Shown: piece after piece, positions 47,085 to 56,539 of the stretch
Layout of the letters: each line of letters begins with the position of its first letter
Position numbering within the stretch: the first letter of the stretch is position 1
NCBI RefSeq assembly: GCF_005144415.1
Contig: NZ_SWJE01000008.1
Location: 485,014-549,013 of the forward strand
DNA: 64,000 nt
From: Trinickia terrae
GTDB lineage: Bacteria; Pseudomonadota; Gammaproteobacteria; Burkholderiales; Burkholderiaceae
Reading direction: 5' to 3'
Translations under genes and position numbers: made by a program
Notes under the pieces: model-generated
The model's input: only the letters and a program-made list of their open reading frames with translations
What the model was told of the DNA's origin: nothing
Databases searched by the model: none

Positions 47085-47201
47085 GGTAATAAGGTGTGCT
47101 GGGGGGAGTGGCGGAGATTCATCTATCTTGCTCGGCCCCCAGCTATAGCGTTATGTTGCCAAGTTACGTCCAACAACAATTGCCAGAAAAGTAGCAATGT
47201 T

Positions 47202-48167
47202 TTAATTCAGCGATTTTGCAGAAATCCATTTTTCAATGACAATGCGATTTTTTCCCGTGTACTGAATTTTCGCCCATTCGGTGTCGCGAGTCTCCAATAA
47301 CTTCACGACATCTCCCTTGATCAAATAGGTCTTGGTTCGACTTGTCAAATCAGGTTTATCGAACAAAAAAGCTCTTGGCACCACAACCCTCCGCTCCTCT
47401 ACGCGACCATGGATGCTTGTGGTGCTGTGAAGTTTTTTCTCGATATATTCAGCATCATCGAGATCTCTCTTGCTCCGCAATTCCATTAATATATTTTTAT
47501 AAGAATCGACGTTGCTTTCCTTTGGGGAGTCGCATGCAACCAAATTGGCAACTCCTAAGTTCGACGATAGTGCATCCTTGAGCGAATAGCCGAACGATTT
47601 ACCTCTTGCAGCCACGTACTCTTTCCACAGTGTGTTCGCGTCTTTAAATTGATATTTCAGCATGACAAGGTCTGTATCTCCCGCACCTCCTGGCACAATC
47701 CAACGATCGCCGTGTACTTGCCACTGCCCTCCACAAATTTCACCCGATTGATTACTTATTACGCATCCAGTCTTAGTTTCCAGTACGGGGCAATATTGCC
47801 TGCTTTGAACCTCTGGTTTCCCGGATGGCCCTGGATCGACGATTCCGGCCTTTAGTATATCCAATACTGCATATTTTCCAGTGGGGGATATTTGAGGTGA
47901 ATACGAGTCTTCAAATATTACCACCCCGCCATCAGCTTGGGTTTCGGCTGGGAAGAGGTTGAATTCTTCTCCTTCTGCATTCGTGTATGTCGCGACTTTC
48001 CAGCCAGGACCAAAAAGCGCTCGCTCTTTTTTTGATAAGGGTGACGAAAAATCTACCGCTGCTCCACTAGGAAAGGCGATATGATTCGATTTGGCAAAAC
48101 ACGTCAGCGCAGTAAGCATTAACGTAGCTAACAAGCATTGCATAAAATGAAATCGAATATAAATCAA
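47202..48167 (-). CDS. Exported protein, candidate T6SS immunity protein with SH3-like end
   Basis: A protein of about 321 aa of low GC content, unlike the rest of the window. It starts with a membrane-type signal (MQCLLATLMLTALTCF, then AKS), so it is periplasmic. About residues 30-250 have no family I recognise; the last 60 or so residues (VVVPRAFLFDKPDL, then KGDVVKLLETRDTEWAKIQYTG) look like a bacterial SH3 domain. It begins right after the effector gene, on the same strand; GGAG is placed six bases before a TTG at 48167 (ATG at 48143 is an alternative). Position, export and base composition suggest immunity to the neighbouring effector. Confidence 0.7.
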   Translation of the reverse strand: MIYIRFHFMQCLLATLMLTALTCFAKSNHIAFPSGAAVDFSSPLSKKERALFGPGWKVATYTNAEGEEFNLFPAETQADGGVVIFEDSYSPQISPTGKYAVLDILKAGIVDPGPSGKPEVQSRQYCPVLETKTGCVISNQSGEICGGQWQVHGDRWIVPGGAGDTDLVMLKYQFKDANTLWKEYVAARGKSFGYSLKDALSSNLGVANLVACDSPKESNVDSYKNILMELRSKRDLDDAEYIEKKLHSTTSIHGRVEERRVVVPRAFLFDKPDLTSRTKTYLIKGDVVKLLETRDTEWAKIQYTGKNRIVIEKWISAKSLN

Positions 48168-48178
48168 TTGCAACTCCG

Positions 48179-50845
48179 TTAGGCAAGGCTGTTTTTTAGT
48201 GATGAATATCTCGTGGGGGCCACGCTAACTCCGTTCACTTTCGCCATTTCTCGATTTTTCCCATATATCTCCAGGATCTCCGTTTCATAAGTAGCATGAT
48301 TCTCGGCCCATTCGCTCGGATTTCTGGAGAGTGATGGGTGATCTGCAAAAAAATTGTCTAGCGCCTTACCAATATCTCGGCCAACGTAAGCAGGCCGATT
48401 CACACTCTGATCCAATGCGGTAGCCCGGCCAAGGTCGGAAAGAAAGTAGGCACTGACAGGGTGAGAGTAGTGTTTGGGCACAGCAGGTAATACTTCATTT
48501 CTCAATCGATTAATAAAATCCATTAACTGTAGCCTTTCGTAGGACTTATGGGTGATTGCGTGAACAATTGCAGCTAACGGCGCGCTCGTTATCATGGACC
48601 TGAAATTCTCCGCAGAACACCCATTGCGGATAATCTTCTTTAGGCTGTCCCCAGTGATTCTCTCGCCCCCAGTAAGTTTTGGATGAGCGTAGTACATTGT
48701 GGCGGTCAAGCCAGTTCCATCTACCGACCAACCACATTTTTCGAATAACTCTATATAATCCGACTCATTGGATATCTTGAACTGTGCAACTTGAGCCGGA
48801 AATTCGCCATTTCCTAATGAGTTGATTGTTTTTTGCATAGCTCCGGCGGTTGCAATTTCGCTATCGTATGACTGCACGGAGTCAAGTTTTCCCTCATTTT
48901 CTGACATAGCAACAAGTATTCGCCGTTCGCTTTCCGATATATCACCGGCACTTAACATATCGACAAGCACCGTCGCCTTTTCCATTGCCCGCGATCCCCA
49001 ATAGATGGGACCATAGTTGGATCCCAATCGCGTCACTTGAAACTTACGTTCGTAACAGCATCCACAGCGGCATTCGTCGGCCTTTCGCCCAAAGTTGGAA
49101 ACTAGCCCTACCGGGTGAATATGGAACACATTAGGACTAGCCGGAAATGGCTGCTTCGCCTCTTTCAGCTTTTTCTGAACCTCGTCCCACCACACCAGCC
49201 GCTTGATCCGCTCAATCTCCGCATCGTGATACGGCTCTTTCGCCACACGCTGCAGGACCTTCTCGAAGAAGCTCTGATATTCGCTCTGGCTCGCCCACTC
49301 GCTGCGATGCTTTGGCATCAGCCGCGATGCTCGAAACCGCAACCACTTGTTCTGTCGGAGCGCGCGCAGCTCGTCGGCTGCCTGTGCTTCATTACGTCTC
49401 GGCGACAGTTGGCGATATACGCTGCATGCCAGTGGCTTGAGCTTGCCCACATCGCTCGTCGCCGGCTTGTCTTCGCACAGTACGTGGTCCAGCCATGCGT
49501 CCACCGTGCTGAAGATCGTCGGGTTGTCTGCATCCGCACCCGTCACGGTCTCGAAGTCCTTCCACGCGTGCGGCGATTCGCGCGTCACCCGCCCTGCGGG
49601 CGTCTGCCGGTTGCGGACCCAGCCCGTAATGTCCGCGTAGCGGCTGTCGGCGCCGGTGATTTTCCACCACGGTTCACCCTTGCCGTGGTTAAAAGGATCG
49701 TTATCCACAGGCCCCTTGCAATCGGCGGGCAACGCGTCGAGTGCGGCCTGGCCGTAGATCTGGGTCATCCCCGTCGCGGGTGCGTGCGCCCCCTCTTCAT
49801 CAACTGAATGACCCATATACAGCTTGGTGCCGCGTTCGATGCGCAGCAGGGACAGCTTGTCAAAGTCGGTGATCTTCTCGGCAGCCTTGATGCTCTCCGA
49901 CAGGAATCGCGGCAGCGTGTCGTCACAGAACACTTCGATATGCACCATGCGGTGCTCGCGCGCGGGATCGGCGGGCAACCAGTACCGCCCCAGGTGGCCG
50001 ATCAGCTCGCCGGCTCCGATCTTGATGGGCTCTTGGGGCACGATGACCCGGCCGCAGTGGGCTTCGGATACGTCCTCTGTCAGCAGGTAGTGACCGTGCT
50101 CTTTGCCGAGGAACACCCACCCCGTTTCCGCGCCGGGCCGCACTGCGCTGTTCACACGTGGCGGGATCAGCGGGCCAGACTCGATTGCTTCGAGCTTGCC
50201 CCACTTCTCGTCGCGGCTTCGCTCGCCGATGCGCACTCGCGCCCCGCGTGGCAGGATGCCCAGGTAGTCCCGGTCGCTGGGTTTCGTATGGATGTTCAGT
50301 CCCACTTGGTCGGATGTCGGCTCGCCGTGGTGAATGTCTGACTTAGGCTTGTCGTTAGCGTCATTCGTGATCTTGTAAGAGCGCGTCCAATAGGCGGGCT
50401 CCTTCAACCCTTTCTGCCGATATTCCGCCACGCTCTGCAAGTGCATGTACAAGCTGAAGAAGGTCAGCGTGTTGTTTGCAGGGAATTCCAGCGTATGACG
50501 CACCAAAGTGAACGCCGAGCTGTAATGGCCGGTCAGTGCCGATTTGCCATCGCCCGCCGCGATCTGACTGACGACCGGCGAGCGATTCATCAGATACGCC
50601 ACGATCCAGCCATCGGCGATGCAGCGCACGCCGTGCACGAGATCCAGATGCTTTCCCGCCCCCTCGGCCGACACGTGAATACCACCATGCCACATGCCGG
50701 TACTGCTGACCGCAAAGTTTCCGGTGTCTTCGTCCGCCAGCCAGTCATAGAACACGTGTTCGTCTACGATGTCTTTCCCGTGTGCGTCACGAAATGGAAA
50801 AGCGAAGTTGAGCGCGTTCGGCTCAGAGGGCGATTGCGTTGTCAC
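48179..50845 (-). CDS. T6SS effector with M23-like trunk and AT-rich C-terminal domain
   Basis: An 888-aa protein starting at a GTG with GGAGAG upstream. Residues about 45-305 look like an M23 peptidase split by an SH3-like insert: WHGGIHVS (His53, His57), SLYMHL (His135), IGHLG and VHIEV (His302). The middle region has no name. At 573-587 the text VFHIHPVGLVSNF resembles a trunk/toxin boundary seen in T6SS effectors. The rest (588-888) is AT-rich and contains SENEGKLDSVQSYDS, then AGAMQKT and GNGEFP, a pattern like lysozyme-type domains with Glu649 or Glu651 as candidate catalyst. It follows tssE in the leftward T6SS operon. Cell-wall targeting is inferred. Confidence 0.78.
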   Translation of the reverse strand: MTTQSPSEPNALNFAFPFRDAHGKDIVDEHVFYDWLADEDTGNFAVSSTGMWHGGIHVSAEGAGKHLDLVHGVRCIADGWIVAYLMNRSPVVSQIAAGDGKSALTGHYSSAFTLVRHTLEFPANNTLTFFSLYMHLQSVAEYRQKGLKEPAYWTRSYKITNDANDKPKSDIHHGEPTSDQVGLNIHTKPSDRDYLGILPRGARVRIGERSRDEKWGKLEAIESGPLIPPRVNSAVRPGAETGWVFLGKEHGHYLLTEDVSEAHCGRVIVPQEPIKIGAGELIGHLGRYWLPADPAREHRMVHIEVFCDDTLPRFLSESIKAAEKITDFDKLSLLRIERGTKLYMGHSVDEEGAHAPATGMTQIYGQAALDALPADCKGPVDNDPFNHGKGEPWWKITGADSRYADITGWVRNRQTPAGRVTRESPHAWKDFETVTGADADNPTIFSTVDAWLDHVLCEDKPATSDVGKLKPLACSVYRQLSPRRNEAQAADELRALRQNKWLRFRASRLMPKHRSEWASQSEYQSFFEKVLQRVAKEPYHDAEIERIKRLVWWDEVQKKLKEAKQPFPASPNVFHIHPVGLVSNFGRKADECRCGCCYERKFQVTRLGSNYGPIYWGSRAMEKATVLVDMLSAGDISESERRILVAMSENEGKLDSVQSYDSEIATAGAMQKTINSLGNGEFPAQVAQFKISNESDYIELFEKCGWSVDGTGLTATMYYAHPKLTGGERITGDSLKKIIRNGCSAENFRSMITSAPLAAIVHAITHKSYERLQLMDFINRLRNEVLPAVPKHYSHPVSAYFLSDLGRATALDQSVNRPAYVGRDIGKALDNFFADHPSLSRNPSEWAENHATYETEILEIYGKNREMAKVNGVSVAPTRYSSLKNSLA

Positions 50846-50902
50846 GATTACTCTCCATATCGATAGCAGAAAAAACTCAACATGCGTTGCTGAACAGAAG
50901 CA

Positions 50903-51319
50903 TCAACGCCGCTCCCACCGCAGCCTCGTAAGCCCCGACGGCTCGAAATGCGTTCCGTAGCGCACAAGGCCGGCTTTCTTCAAGCGGCAGGTCATCACAT
51001 AGCTGATCGTCAGTCCGGGATCGACCCTGGCCGCCACTTCCACATCGATCGAGCGGATGCGCGGCTCGTAGGCGAGCAGCGTTTTTTCCATCTGCGCCTT
51101 GAGCTGATGGGCGGACGCGGGCAGTGCCTCGTAGATGTTCGTCATGTCGGGCAGCCCGTAGTCCGGCAGGTGTTTCAACGCGCCCGCGCGCGTGTTCAGG
51201 ATGCGCCGCAGGTTCTCCATCACGCTCAGGATTTCCTGCGTTTTCTCGTCGAGGACGTCGATCGGCATGTCGCCGATATGTCCCAGCAGCATGTCGTAGA
51301 GGGAAGGGCCGGCCGGCAT
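50903..51319 (-). CDS. tssE: T6SS baseplate protein TssE
   Basis: A 138-aa gp25-like baseplate subunit. Recognisable segments are EILSVMENLRRILNTRAGALKHLPDYGLPDM and EPRIRSIDVEV, the Glu-Arg centre of the gp25 fold. It follows clpV by about 34 bp in the same operon and precedes the effector gene. The baseplate partners TssF, TssG and TssA are not in the window. Confidence 0.9.
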   Translation of the reverse strand: MPAGPSLYDMLLGHIGDMPIDVLDEKTQEILSVMENLRRILNTRAGALKHLPDYGLPDMTNIYEALPASAHQLKAQMEKTLLAYEPRIRSIDVEVAARVDPGLTISYVMTCRLKKAGLVRYGTHFEPSGLTRLRWERR

Positions 51320-51352
51320 CGTCGTGTGTCAGGTGCTTATCGGGTTCGTGCA

Positions 51353-54109
51353 TCAAGCCGTGGGACCGGCGGCGGCTTCGGCATCGAGCGCCTCGGTCTG
51401 CCCGTCGGCGTCGAGAAAATCGATCGCGAGAGTGCCGTCGCCGGATGCGGAGAGCCGGATCGACGAAGGCATCGCGCCGGCCGACATCCGCGCCAGCAGC
51501 TCGCGCGAGACCGACGGCAGGATTTGCTGATTCAATAGCGCGTCGATGTTGCGCGCGCCCGATTCGCGTACGAGGCAAGCGTGAGCGAGCGCGGCGCCTA
51601 GCGAGGCGTCGCAACTGAGCGCGATGCCGTACTGCCGCCGCAGCCGCTCGCCGATCTTCGCCAGCTTCATCTGCACGATCGCGGCCAAGGCGGCGGCATC
51701 GAGCGGGCGGTAGGCAAGCGTCTGGAAGCGCGCGAGCAAGGCGGGCTGGAAATGCTGCGACAAGAGTGGATGAATCGCATCGAGCAATTCGGCGTGCGTG
51801 AGCCCGGGATCTTCGGCGCAGAAATCGATGATCTGTTGGCTGCCGAGATTCGACGTCATCAGGATCACGCAGTTGCGGAAGTCGATCTCGCGGCCCTCGC
51901 CGTCGCGCATCGTGCCGCGGTCGAAGACCTGGTAGAACATGTCGAGCACGTCGCGATGCGCCTTCTCGACTTCGTCGAGCAGCACCACGCTGTACGGACG
52001 CTGACGCACTGCTTCGGTCAGTACGCCGCCGCGTCCGTAGCCGACGTAGCCCGGCGGCGAGCCCTTCAGCTGCGAGACCGTGTGCGCTTCCTGGTACTCC
52101 GACATGTTGATCGTCGTCAGCGCTGCCGAGCCGCCGAACAGCAGGTCGGCGAGCGCGATGGCGGTTTCGGTCTTGCCGACGCCCGACGGCCCGGCCAGCA
52201 GGAACACGCCGAGCGGCGCGTGCTCGCTCTTCAGGCCAGCCTTGGCGGTGCGCAGGCTTTGCGCGAGCGCGGCGAGCGCATGGTCTTGCGCGACGACGCG
52301 CGTCGCGAGCTGAGTCTCGAGCGCGAGCAGGCTCGCGAGTTCGTCTTCGACGAGATCGCCGGCCGGCACGCCAGTCCATTCGGCGACCACGCGGGCGATC
52401 GCTTGCGCGTCGACGTCGGCGAAGACGAGCGGCGTCTTGCCTTGCACGGCGGCGAGCTCGGCGCGGGCGGCGTCGAGCGCTTGGCGCGCCGTTTCGCGCT
52501 CGACTGGGCCAGCTGCGTTCCGGAAGCGTTCGCGGCACTCGAGCAGTGTGCTCACGCAGCCCTGTTCGTGCTCGTAGCGCTGCTGTAGTGCTGCCAGTTC
52601 GGCGCGCGTGTTGTCGAGATCGGTATGCAGCGTATCGCGGCGCGTATCGGCGCCGGCCAAGCCGGCAGCGAGGTCCTCATCGAGCTTGCTCAATTCGATT
52701 TCGAGCGCGGCCGTGCGGGCGCGCGCACGTTCGAGCTCGGCAGGCGGCGATTCCAGGCCGATGCGCACGCGCGCGGCGGCCGTGTCGATCAGATCGACGG
52801 CCTTGTCCGGCAACTGCCTGCCCGTGATGTAGCGGCGCGACAGCTTCACTGCGGCGGCGAGCGCCTCGTCGCGGATGTGTACGCGGTGATAGGCGGCATA
52901 CCGTTCGGCGAGGCCGCGCAGCATCAGGCAGGCGTTCTCGTCGTCGGGCTCGTCGACCTTGATGATTTGAAAGCGCCGCTCGAGTGCCGCGTCGCGCTCG
53001 AAGTATTCCTTGTATTCGGACCACGTGGTCGCGGCGATCGTGCGCAGCTCCCCGCGCGCGAGCGCGGGCTTGAGGAGATTCGCTGCATCGGCGCCGCCGG
53101 CCGCGTTGCCCGCGCCGATCAGCGTATGGGCCTCGTCGATGAACAGCAGGACCGGCACGGGCGATTGCTGGACCTCGTCGATCACGTTCTTCAGGCGCTG
53201 CTCGAATTCGCCCTTCACGCCCGCGCCCGCTTGCAGCAGGCCGAGATCGAGCGTCAGGATGCGCACGTCGCGAATCGCGTTCGGCACGCCGCCCTCGGCG
53301 ACGCGCAGCGCCAGCCCTTCGACGAGCGCCGTCTTGCCGACGCCCGGCTCGCCGACGAGGATCGGATTGTTCTTGCGCCGCCGCGCGAGCACATCGACCA
53401 TCTGCTGGATCTCACGGTCGCGGCCGAACACGGGATCGATCTCGCCACGCTGCGCTCTGGCGGTCAAGTCGATCGCGAAGCGGGTGAGCGCGTCGGCGCC
53501 GGCGGGCTGATCGGGCGTGCGGAGCGCGGTGGGTTTTGGAAACGGCGTCACTCGTGCGCTCGAATCGGCTGCGGCATCCGTCGAGGGCGATGCCTCGGCG
53601 GCGGCCGAGTCTTGCACCGGCCTGGCGTCACCCGGGCGCTCGGCCGAAAGCCTGTCGAGCACCGGCATCAAGCGCCGGATCTGCACGGCGCTGACCGACA
53701 GCAGCGGCCTGGTGTCCGTCGCTCGCAGCGCGTGCGGCGCTTCGACGAGCGCCTGCAGCAAGTGCGCCGAGCGGACCGGCTGCGCGGCGTCGCCGGCCGA
53801 CGCCCATAGCCACGCGCCTTCGAGCACCGCGGCGAGCGTGTGCGACAGCACGGGCTTGCCGCGCATCTCGTGCGGCAGGCGATCGATCGACGTCATCAGC
53901 GCGTCCCACAGCATGTCGACGTCGATCTCGTAGTGCGCGAGGATCACCGGGAGATCGCCGTCGCCACGCTCGATCAGCTTGAGCAGCCAATGCTCTAGCG
54001 TGATCTCCGCATGCAGCCGCGCGTGGCACAGGCTCGCGGCGGCTTCGAGCGCCTCGGCGCAGTGCGGGTTGAGCCGGCGCAGCAGATGGGACGAATCGCG
54101 AAGAGTCAT
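51353..54109 (-). CDS. clpV: T6SS sheath-recycling ATPase ClpV (TssH)
   Basis: A 918-aa AAA+ ATPase that disassembles contracted TssB/TssC sheaths. An N-terminal Clp-N domain (SSHLLRRLNPHCAEALEAAASLC) is followed by two ATPase modules: Walker A GEPGVGKT with FIDEAHTL, and GPSGVGKTETA with VVLLDEVEKAH. A middle coiled-coil segment lies between. I chose the ATG at 54109. It is between hcp and tssE in the leftward operon. The sheath genes it acts on are in the rightward arm. Confidence 0.95.
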   Translation of the reverse strand: MTLRDSSHLLRRLNPHCAEALEAAASLCHARLHAEITLEHWLLKLIERGDGDLPVILAHYEIDVDMLWDALMTSIDRLPHEMRGKPVLSHTLAAVLEGAWLWASAGDAAQPVRSAHLLQALVEAPHALRATDTRPLLSVSAVQIRRLMPVLDRLSAERPGDARPVQDSAAAEASPSTDAAADSSARVTPFPKPTALRTPDQPAGADALTRFAIDLTARAQRGEIDPVFGRDREIQQMVDVLARRRKNNPILVGEPGVGKTALVEGLALRVAEGGVPNAIRDVRILTLDLGLLQAGAGVKGEFEQRLKNVIDEVQQSPVPVLLFIDEAHTLIGAGNAAGGADAANLLKPALARGELRTIAATTWSEYKEYFERDAALERRFQIIKVDEPDDENACLMLRGLAERYAAYHRVHIRDEALAAAVKLSRRYITGRQLPDKAVDLIDTAAARVRIGLESPPAELERARARTAALEIELSKLDEDLAAGLAGADTRRDTLHTDLDNTRAELAALQQRYEHEQGCVSTLLECRERFRNAAGPVERETARQALDAARAELAAVQGKTPLVFADVDAQAIARVVAEWTGVPAGDLVEDELASLLALETQLATRVVAQDHALAALAQSLRTAKAGLKSEHAPLGVFLLAGPSGVGKTETAIALADLLFGGSAALTTINMSEYQEAHTVSQLKGSPPGYVGYGRGGVLTEAVRQRPYSVVLLDEVEKAHRDVLDMFYQVFDRGTMRDGEGREIDFRNCVILMTSNLGSQQIIDFCAEDPGLTHAELLDAIHPLLSQHFQPALLARFQTLAYRPLDAAALAAIVQMKLAKIGERLRRQYGIALSCDASLGAALAHACLVRESGARNIDALLNQQILPSVSRELLARMSAGAMPSSIRLSASGDGTLAIDFLDADGQTEALDAEAAAGPTA

Positions 54110-54193
54110 GGTGAACGCTCGATGGCCCCCTCGATGCGCGGCATCCATGGGGCGGAGGAAGGGAGGGCTGGCAGGCGCGGGCCGCCCGGAAGA

Positions 54194-54237
54194 GGGCCGG
54201 GGCCGTGCGAGGCGAACATGCCCCGCGGCCCCGGCCC
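54194..54237 (-). promoter_or_regulatory. 12-bp inverted repeat after hcp
   Basis: GGGCCGGGGCCG (54194-54205) and CGGCCCCGGCCC (54226-54237) are perfect inverted copies around a 20-nt loop, 12 bp past the hcp stop and about 85 bp before clpV. No T-run follows, so full termination is not expected. It may cause partial termination or protect the hcp message, raising Hcp relative to ClpV. Function inferred. Confidence 0.5.
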
Positions 54238-54249
54238 GTTGCGCGCCGC

Positions 54250-54735
54250 TTACGAGCGCTCGTTCCAGCTATCGGAGTGGATGATGTTGCCGTCCTTGTA
54301 CGACCACGTGATCTTCTCGTAGCGCAGCTCGACGTCTTCGAGGTGGTTGTGCTTCTCGAACGCGGGGTTCTTGATGTCGAGCATCTTCGGCCGCACCGCG
54401 ACGACCTTCACGTTGTCGAGCTTGGTGTTGAAGTATTCCTTCTCCTTGCCCGCGTCGTCGATCTTGTACCACTTGATCTCGACCGACTTGAGCGTCTGGC
54501 CGCTCGTCACGGCTTTGTAGAGGTACGGCGTGGACGCGTCGGTTTCCTTCGTCAGCGTGATCGGCTTGTGCACGCGCGCGCCTGTCAGCTTGCCCGTGTT
54601 CGCGTCGGTCGGAATGTCGATGCCGTGATCGAACGCGACCACTTCGACGCTGCCCTCGCGGCCTTGCACCGTCACCGAGCCCTTGATGTCGGCGCCGCCG
54701 TCGTCCTTGATCCACACGTAGGCAGGAATTGCCAT
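54250..54735 (-). CDS. hcp: T6SS tube protein Hcp (TssD)
   Basis: A 161-aa Hcp protein, whose hexameric rings form the inner tube of the T6SS. It begins MAIPAYVWIKDDGGADIKGS and has the typical VEVVAFDHGIDIP and HKPITLTKETDAS segments. A strong AAGGAGATCAAT ribosome site precedes the ATG, fitting its high output. It is flanked by the OmpA-family gene and clpV; a 12-bp inverted repeat follows its stop. Confidence 0.95.
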   Translation of the reverse strand: MAIPAYVWIKDDGGADIKGSVTVQGREGSVEVVAFDHGIDIPTDANTGKLTGARVHKPITLTKETDASTPYLYKAVTSGQTLKSVEIKWYKIDDAGKEKEYFNTKLDNVKVVAVRPKMLDIKNPAFEKHNHLEDVELRYEKITWSYKDGNIIHSDSWNERS

Positions 54736-54808
54736 ATTGATCTCCTTGGTTGGTACTGCAAAGGTTTCCGGAAAATGCTGCTCCCGGGGGATGCTCGAAG
54801 CAGCGGCG

Positions 54809-56539
54809 TCAGGCGCCGGGCGAATCGGGAATCAGCGTGATCTCGACGCGCCGGTTGCGCGCGCGGCCCTCGGCTCCGGCGTTGTCCGCGATCGGGCGCG
54901 CCGCGCCGTAGCCCTGAATCGCAAAGCGCGACTCCGGCATGGCGGACGCCTCCATCAGCCAGTCGCGCACGGCGGCGGCGCGCGCGACCGAGAGGCGCTG
55001 ATTGCTCGCGGCGCCGCCGACGTTGTCCGTATGGCCCGCGATCAGGATGCGCTTGTCCGGATTGGTCTTGATCATCTCGAGCGCGCCGACCATCGCGCGC
55101 GTCGAGCCGGGCTTGAGCCTGGCCTTGCCGGTGTCGAACAGCGACATGCTGTCGAGCGTGACGATCGCGGGCGGCGGAGGCGGCGGCTGGTAGGACGCGA
55201 TGGCTTCGTTCAACGCAGGCAGCAGCGCCGCGCCGCGATACATGCCGAACCCGAGCCGCAGGGGCACGCCGGTGCGCTGATAGCGGTCGAGCTGGTCGCG
55301 TTGCGCGGTGAGCGCGCGCAGGGCGTCGCGGCGAGCAGCGTCGTGATCGGCGGGGATCGACGCGAACCGCTGCAGGTTCGCGCCGGCTTGCGCAAGCAGC
55401 GTTTCGTTGTTTCGTGCCGCGCCCCAGAACGCCATGGCGGCGGCGATGCCGACGATGGCGAGCGCATGCGACAGCGCCTTGATTCTGGGCGAGATCCAGG
55501 CGCGCCCGGGCAAAGCGTCGATGAGCGGCTGCGGCAGCGGCCATGGCGCAGGCGTCGCTGCGAATAGGGGCGTGGCGAGCCGCGTGCGCTCGGTGACGGC
55601 GGCGCCCCAAGGCGTGAGCGCGCTGGCGGCCGGGCCGCAATCGATCCAGGCGAGACCATGAAGCGGCCATGGCGCGGCGGGCTGACGCCGGTCGTGCAGC
55701 GCCGCAACGACCACGCGCTGCGTCCAGCCGGCCAGTGCGGCGAGACTTGCGGCGCGCCACGCGTCGGCCGGGTTTGCCGTGCCGCGCGCTTCCGTCTCGA
55801 CGGCGCGCAGGACGGTTTCGAGGCAGCTCGCATCGTGAAGCGGTTTGTCTGCGGATACGCCATACCACGCGGGCGCGTCGGCGGGCGTAGCCGGCGTGAG
55901 CCGCTGAAAGACGGCGAGGTAGCCCGGCAGCCGCTCGCCGAGCAGGCGCGAGGCATCGCTCGACGCCTGGCGGATCAGGCGCAAGCCTTGCGCGAGCGCA
56001 TCTTCGTCCCGATAGCAGGCCGGCGCGAGCGCCAGCACGACGCCATCGGGCGCTCGGCCGTCGCGCCATTCGCGCACGGCGGCCGCGAGTGGCGGCAGAT
56101 CCTGCGAGCGGTCGACGCGCAGCCAGATCGCGCCATCGCCGACATGCGCGAGGCGTTCCTCTGTTTCAGCGCGATTGAATAGATTCGCGAGACCGTCACC
56201 CACCACCATCACGAGCGGCATCCGCGTGCGCAGGCTCACCGGCAAATCGGACGTGGTTGCGCCGAGCGCGGTCAGCACGGCGGCGCTTTGAGTCCGGACG
56301 CGCCGGTCGCGAAGTGAATACCAGACGATCAGCGCCGCGCCGATGGCAAATGCGAGCGCGGAGATAGACCCGGCAGTGCCGCGTCCGACCGGCAGCACGC
56401 CGAGTGCCAGCGCGATCGCGAGCGCTGCCGCAAGCGCGACGATCGACCGTCTGGGATAGCCGAGCGGCCCGAGCCCGGACGCCGTAGCGGCGTCTTGCGG
56501 AGCGTGGCCGTCCGGCGAGTGAGAGCGAGCGTCGTCCAT
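54809..56539 (-). CDS. T6SS-associated OmpA-family protein
   Basis: A 576-aa membrane protein in the T6SS operon. Two hydrophobic segments lie at about 30-75 and one near residue 365 (LSHALAIVGIAAAMAFW). The C-terminal OmpA domain, which binds peptidoglycan, is clear (SMSLFDTGKARLKP, GHTDNVGGAASNQRLSVARA, GYGAARPIADN). The middle region has a TssM-like look but no nucleotide site. The ATG overlaps the tssL stop by one base. It probably anchors the T6SS membrane complex to the wall in place of a TssL with its own OmpA domain. Confidence 0.88.
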   Translation of the reverse strand: MDDARSHSPDGHAPQDAATASGLGPLGYPRRSIVALAAALAIALALGVLPVGRGTAGSISALAFAIGAALIVWYSLRDRRVRTQSAAVLTALGATTSDLPVSLRTRMPLVMVVGDGLANLFNRAETEERLAHVGDGAIWLRVDRSQDLPPLAAAVREWRDGRAPDGVVLALAPACYRDEDALAQGLRLIRQASSDASRLLGERLPGYLAVFQRLTPATPADAPAWYGVSADKPLHDASCLETVLRAVETEARGTANPADAWRAASLAALAGWTQRVVVAALHDRRQPAAPWPLHGLAWIDCGPAASALTPWGAAVTERTRLATPLFAATPAPWPLPQPLIDALPGRAWISPRIKALSHALAIVGIAAAMAFWGAARNNETLLAQAGANLQRFASIPADHDAARRDALRALTAQRDQLDRYQRTGVPLRLGFGMYRGAALLPALNEAIASYQPPPPPPAIVTLDSMSLFDTGKARLKPGSTRAMVGALEMIKTNPDKRILIAGHTDNVGGAASNQRLSVARAAAVRDWLMEASAMPESRFAIQGYGAARPIADNAGAEGRARNRRVEITLIPDSPGA

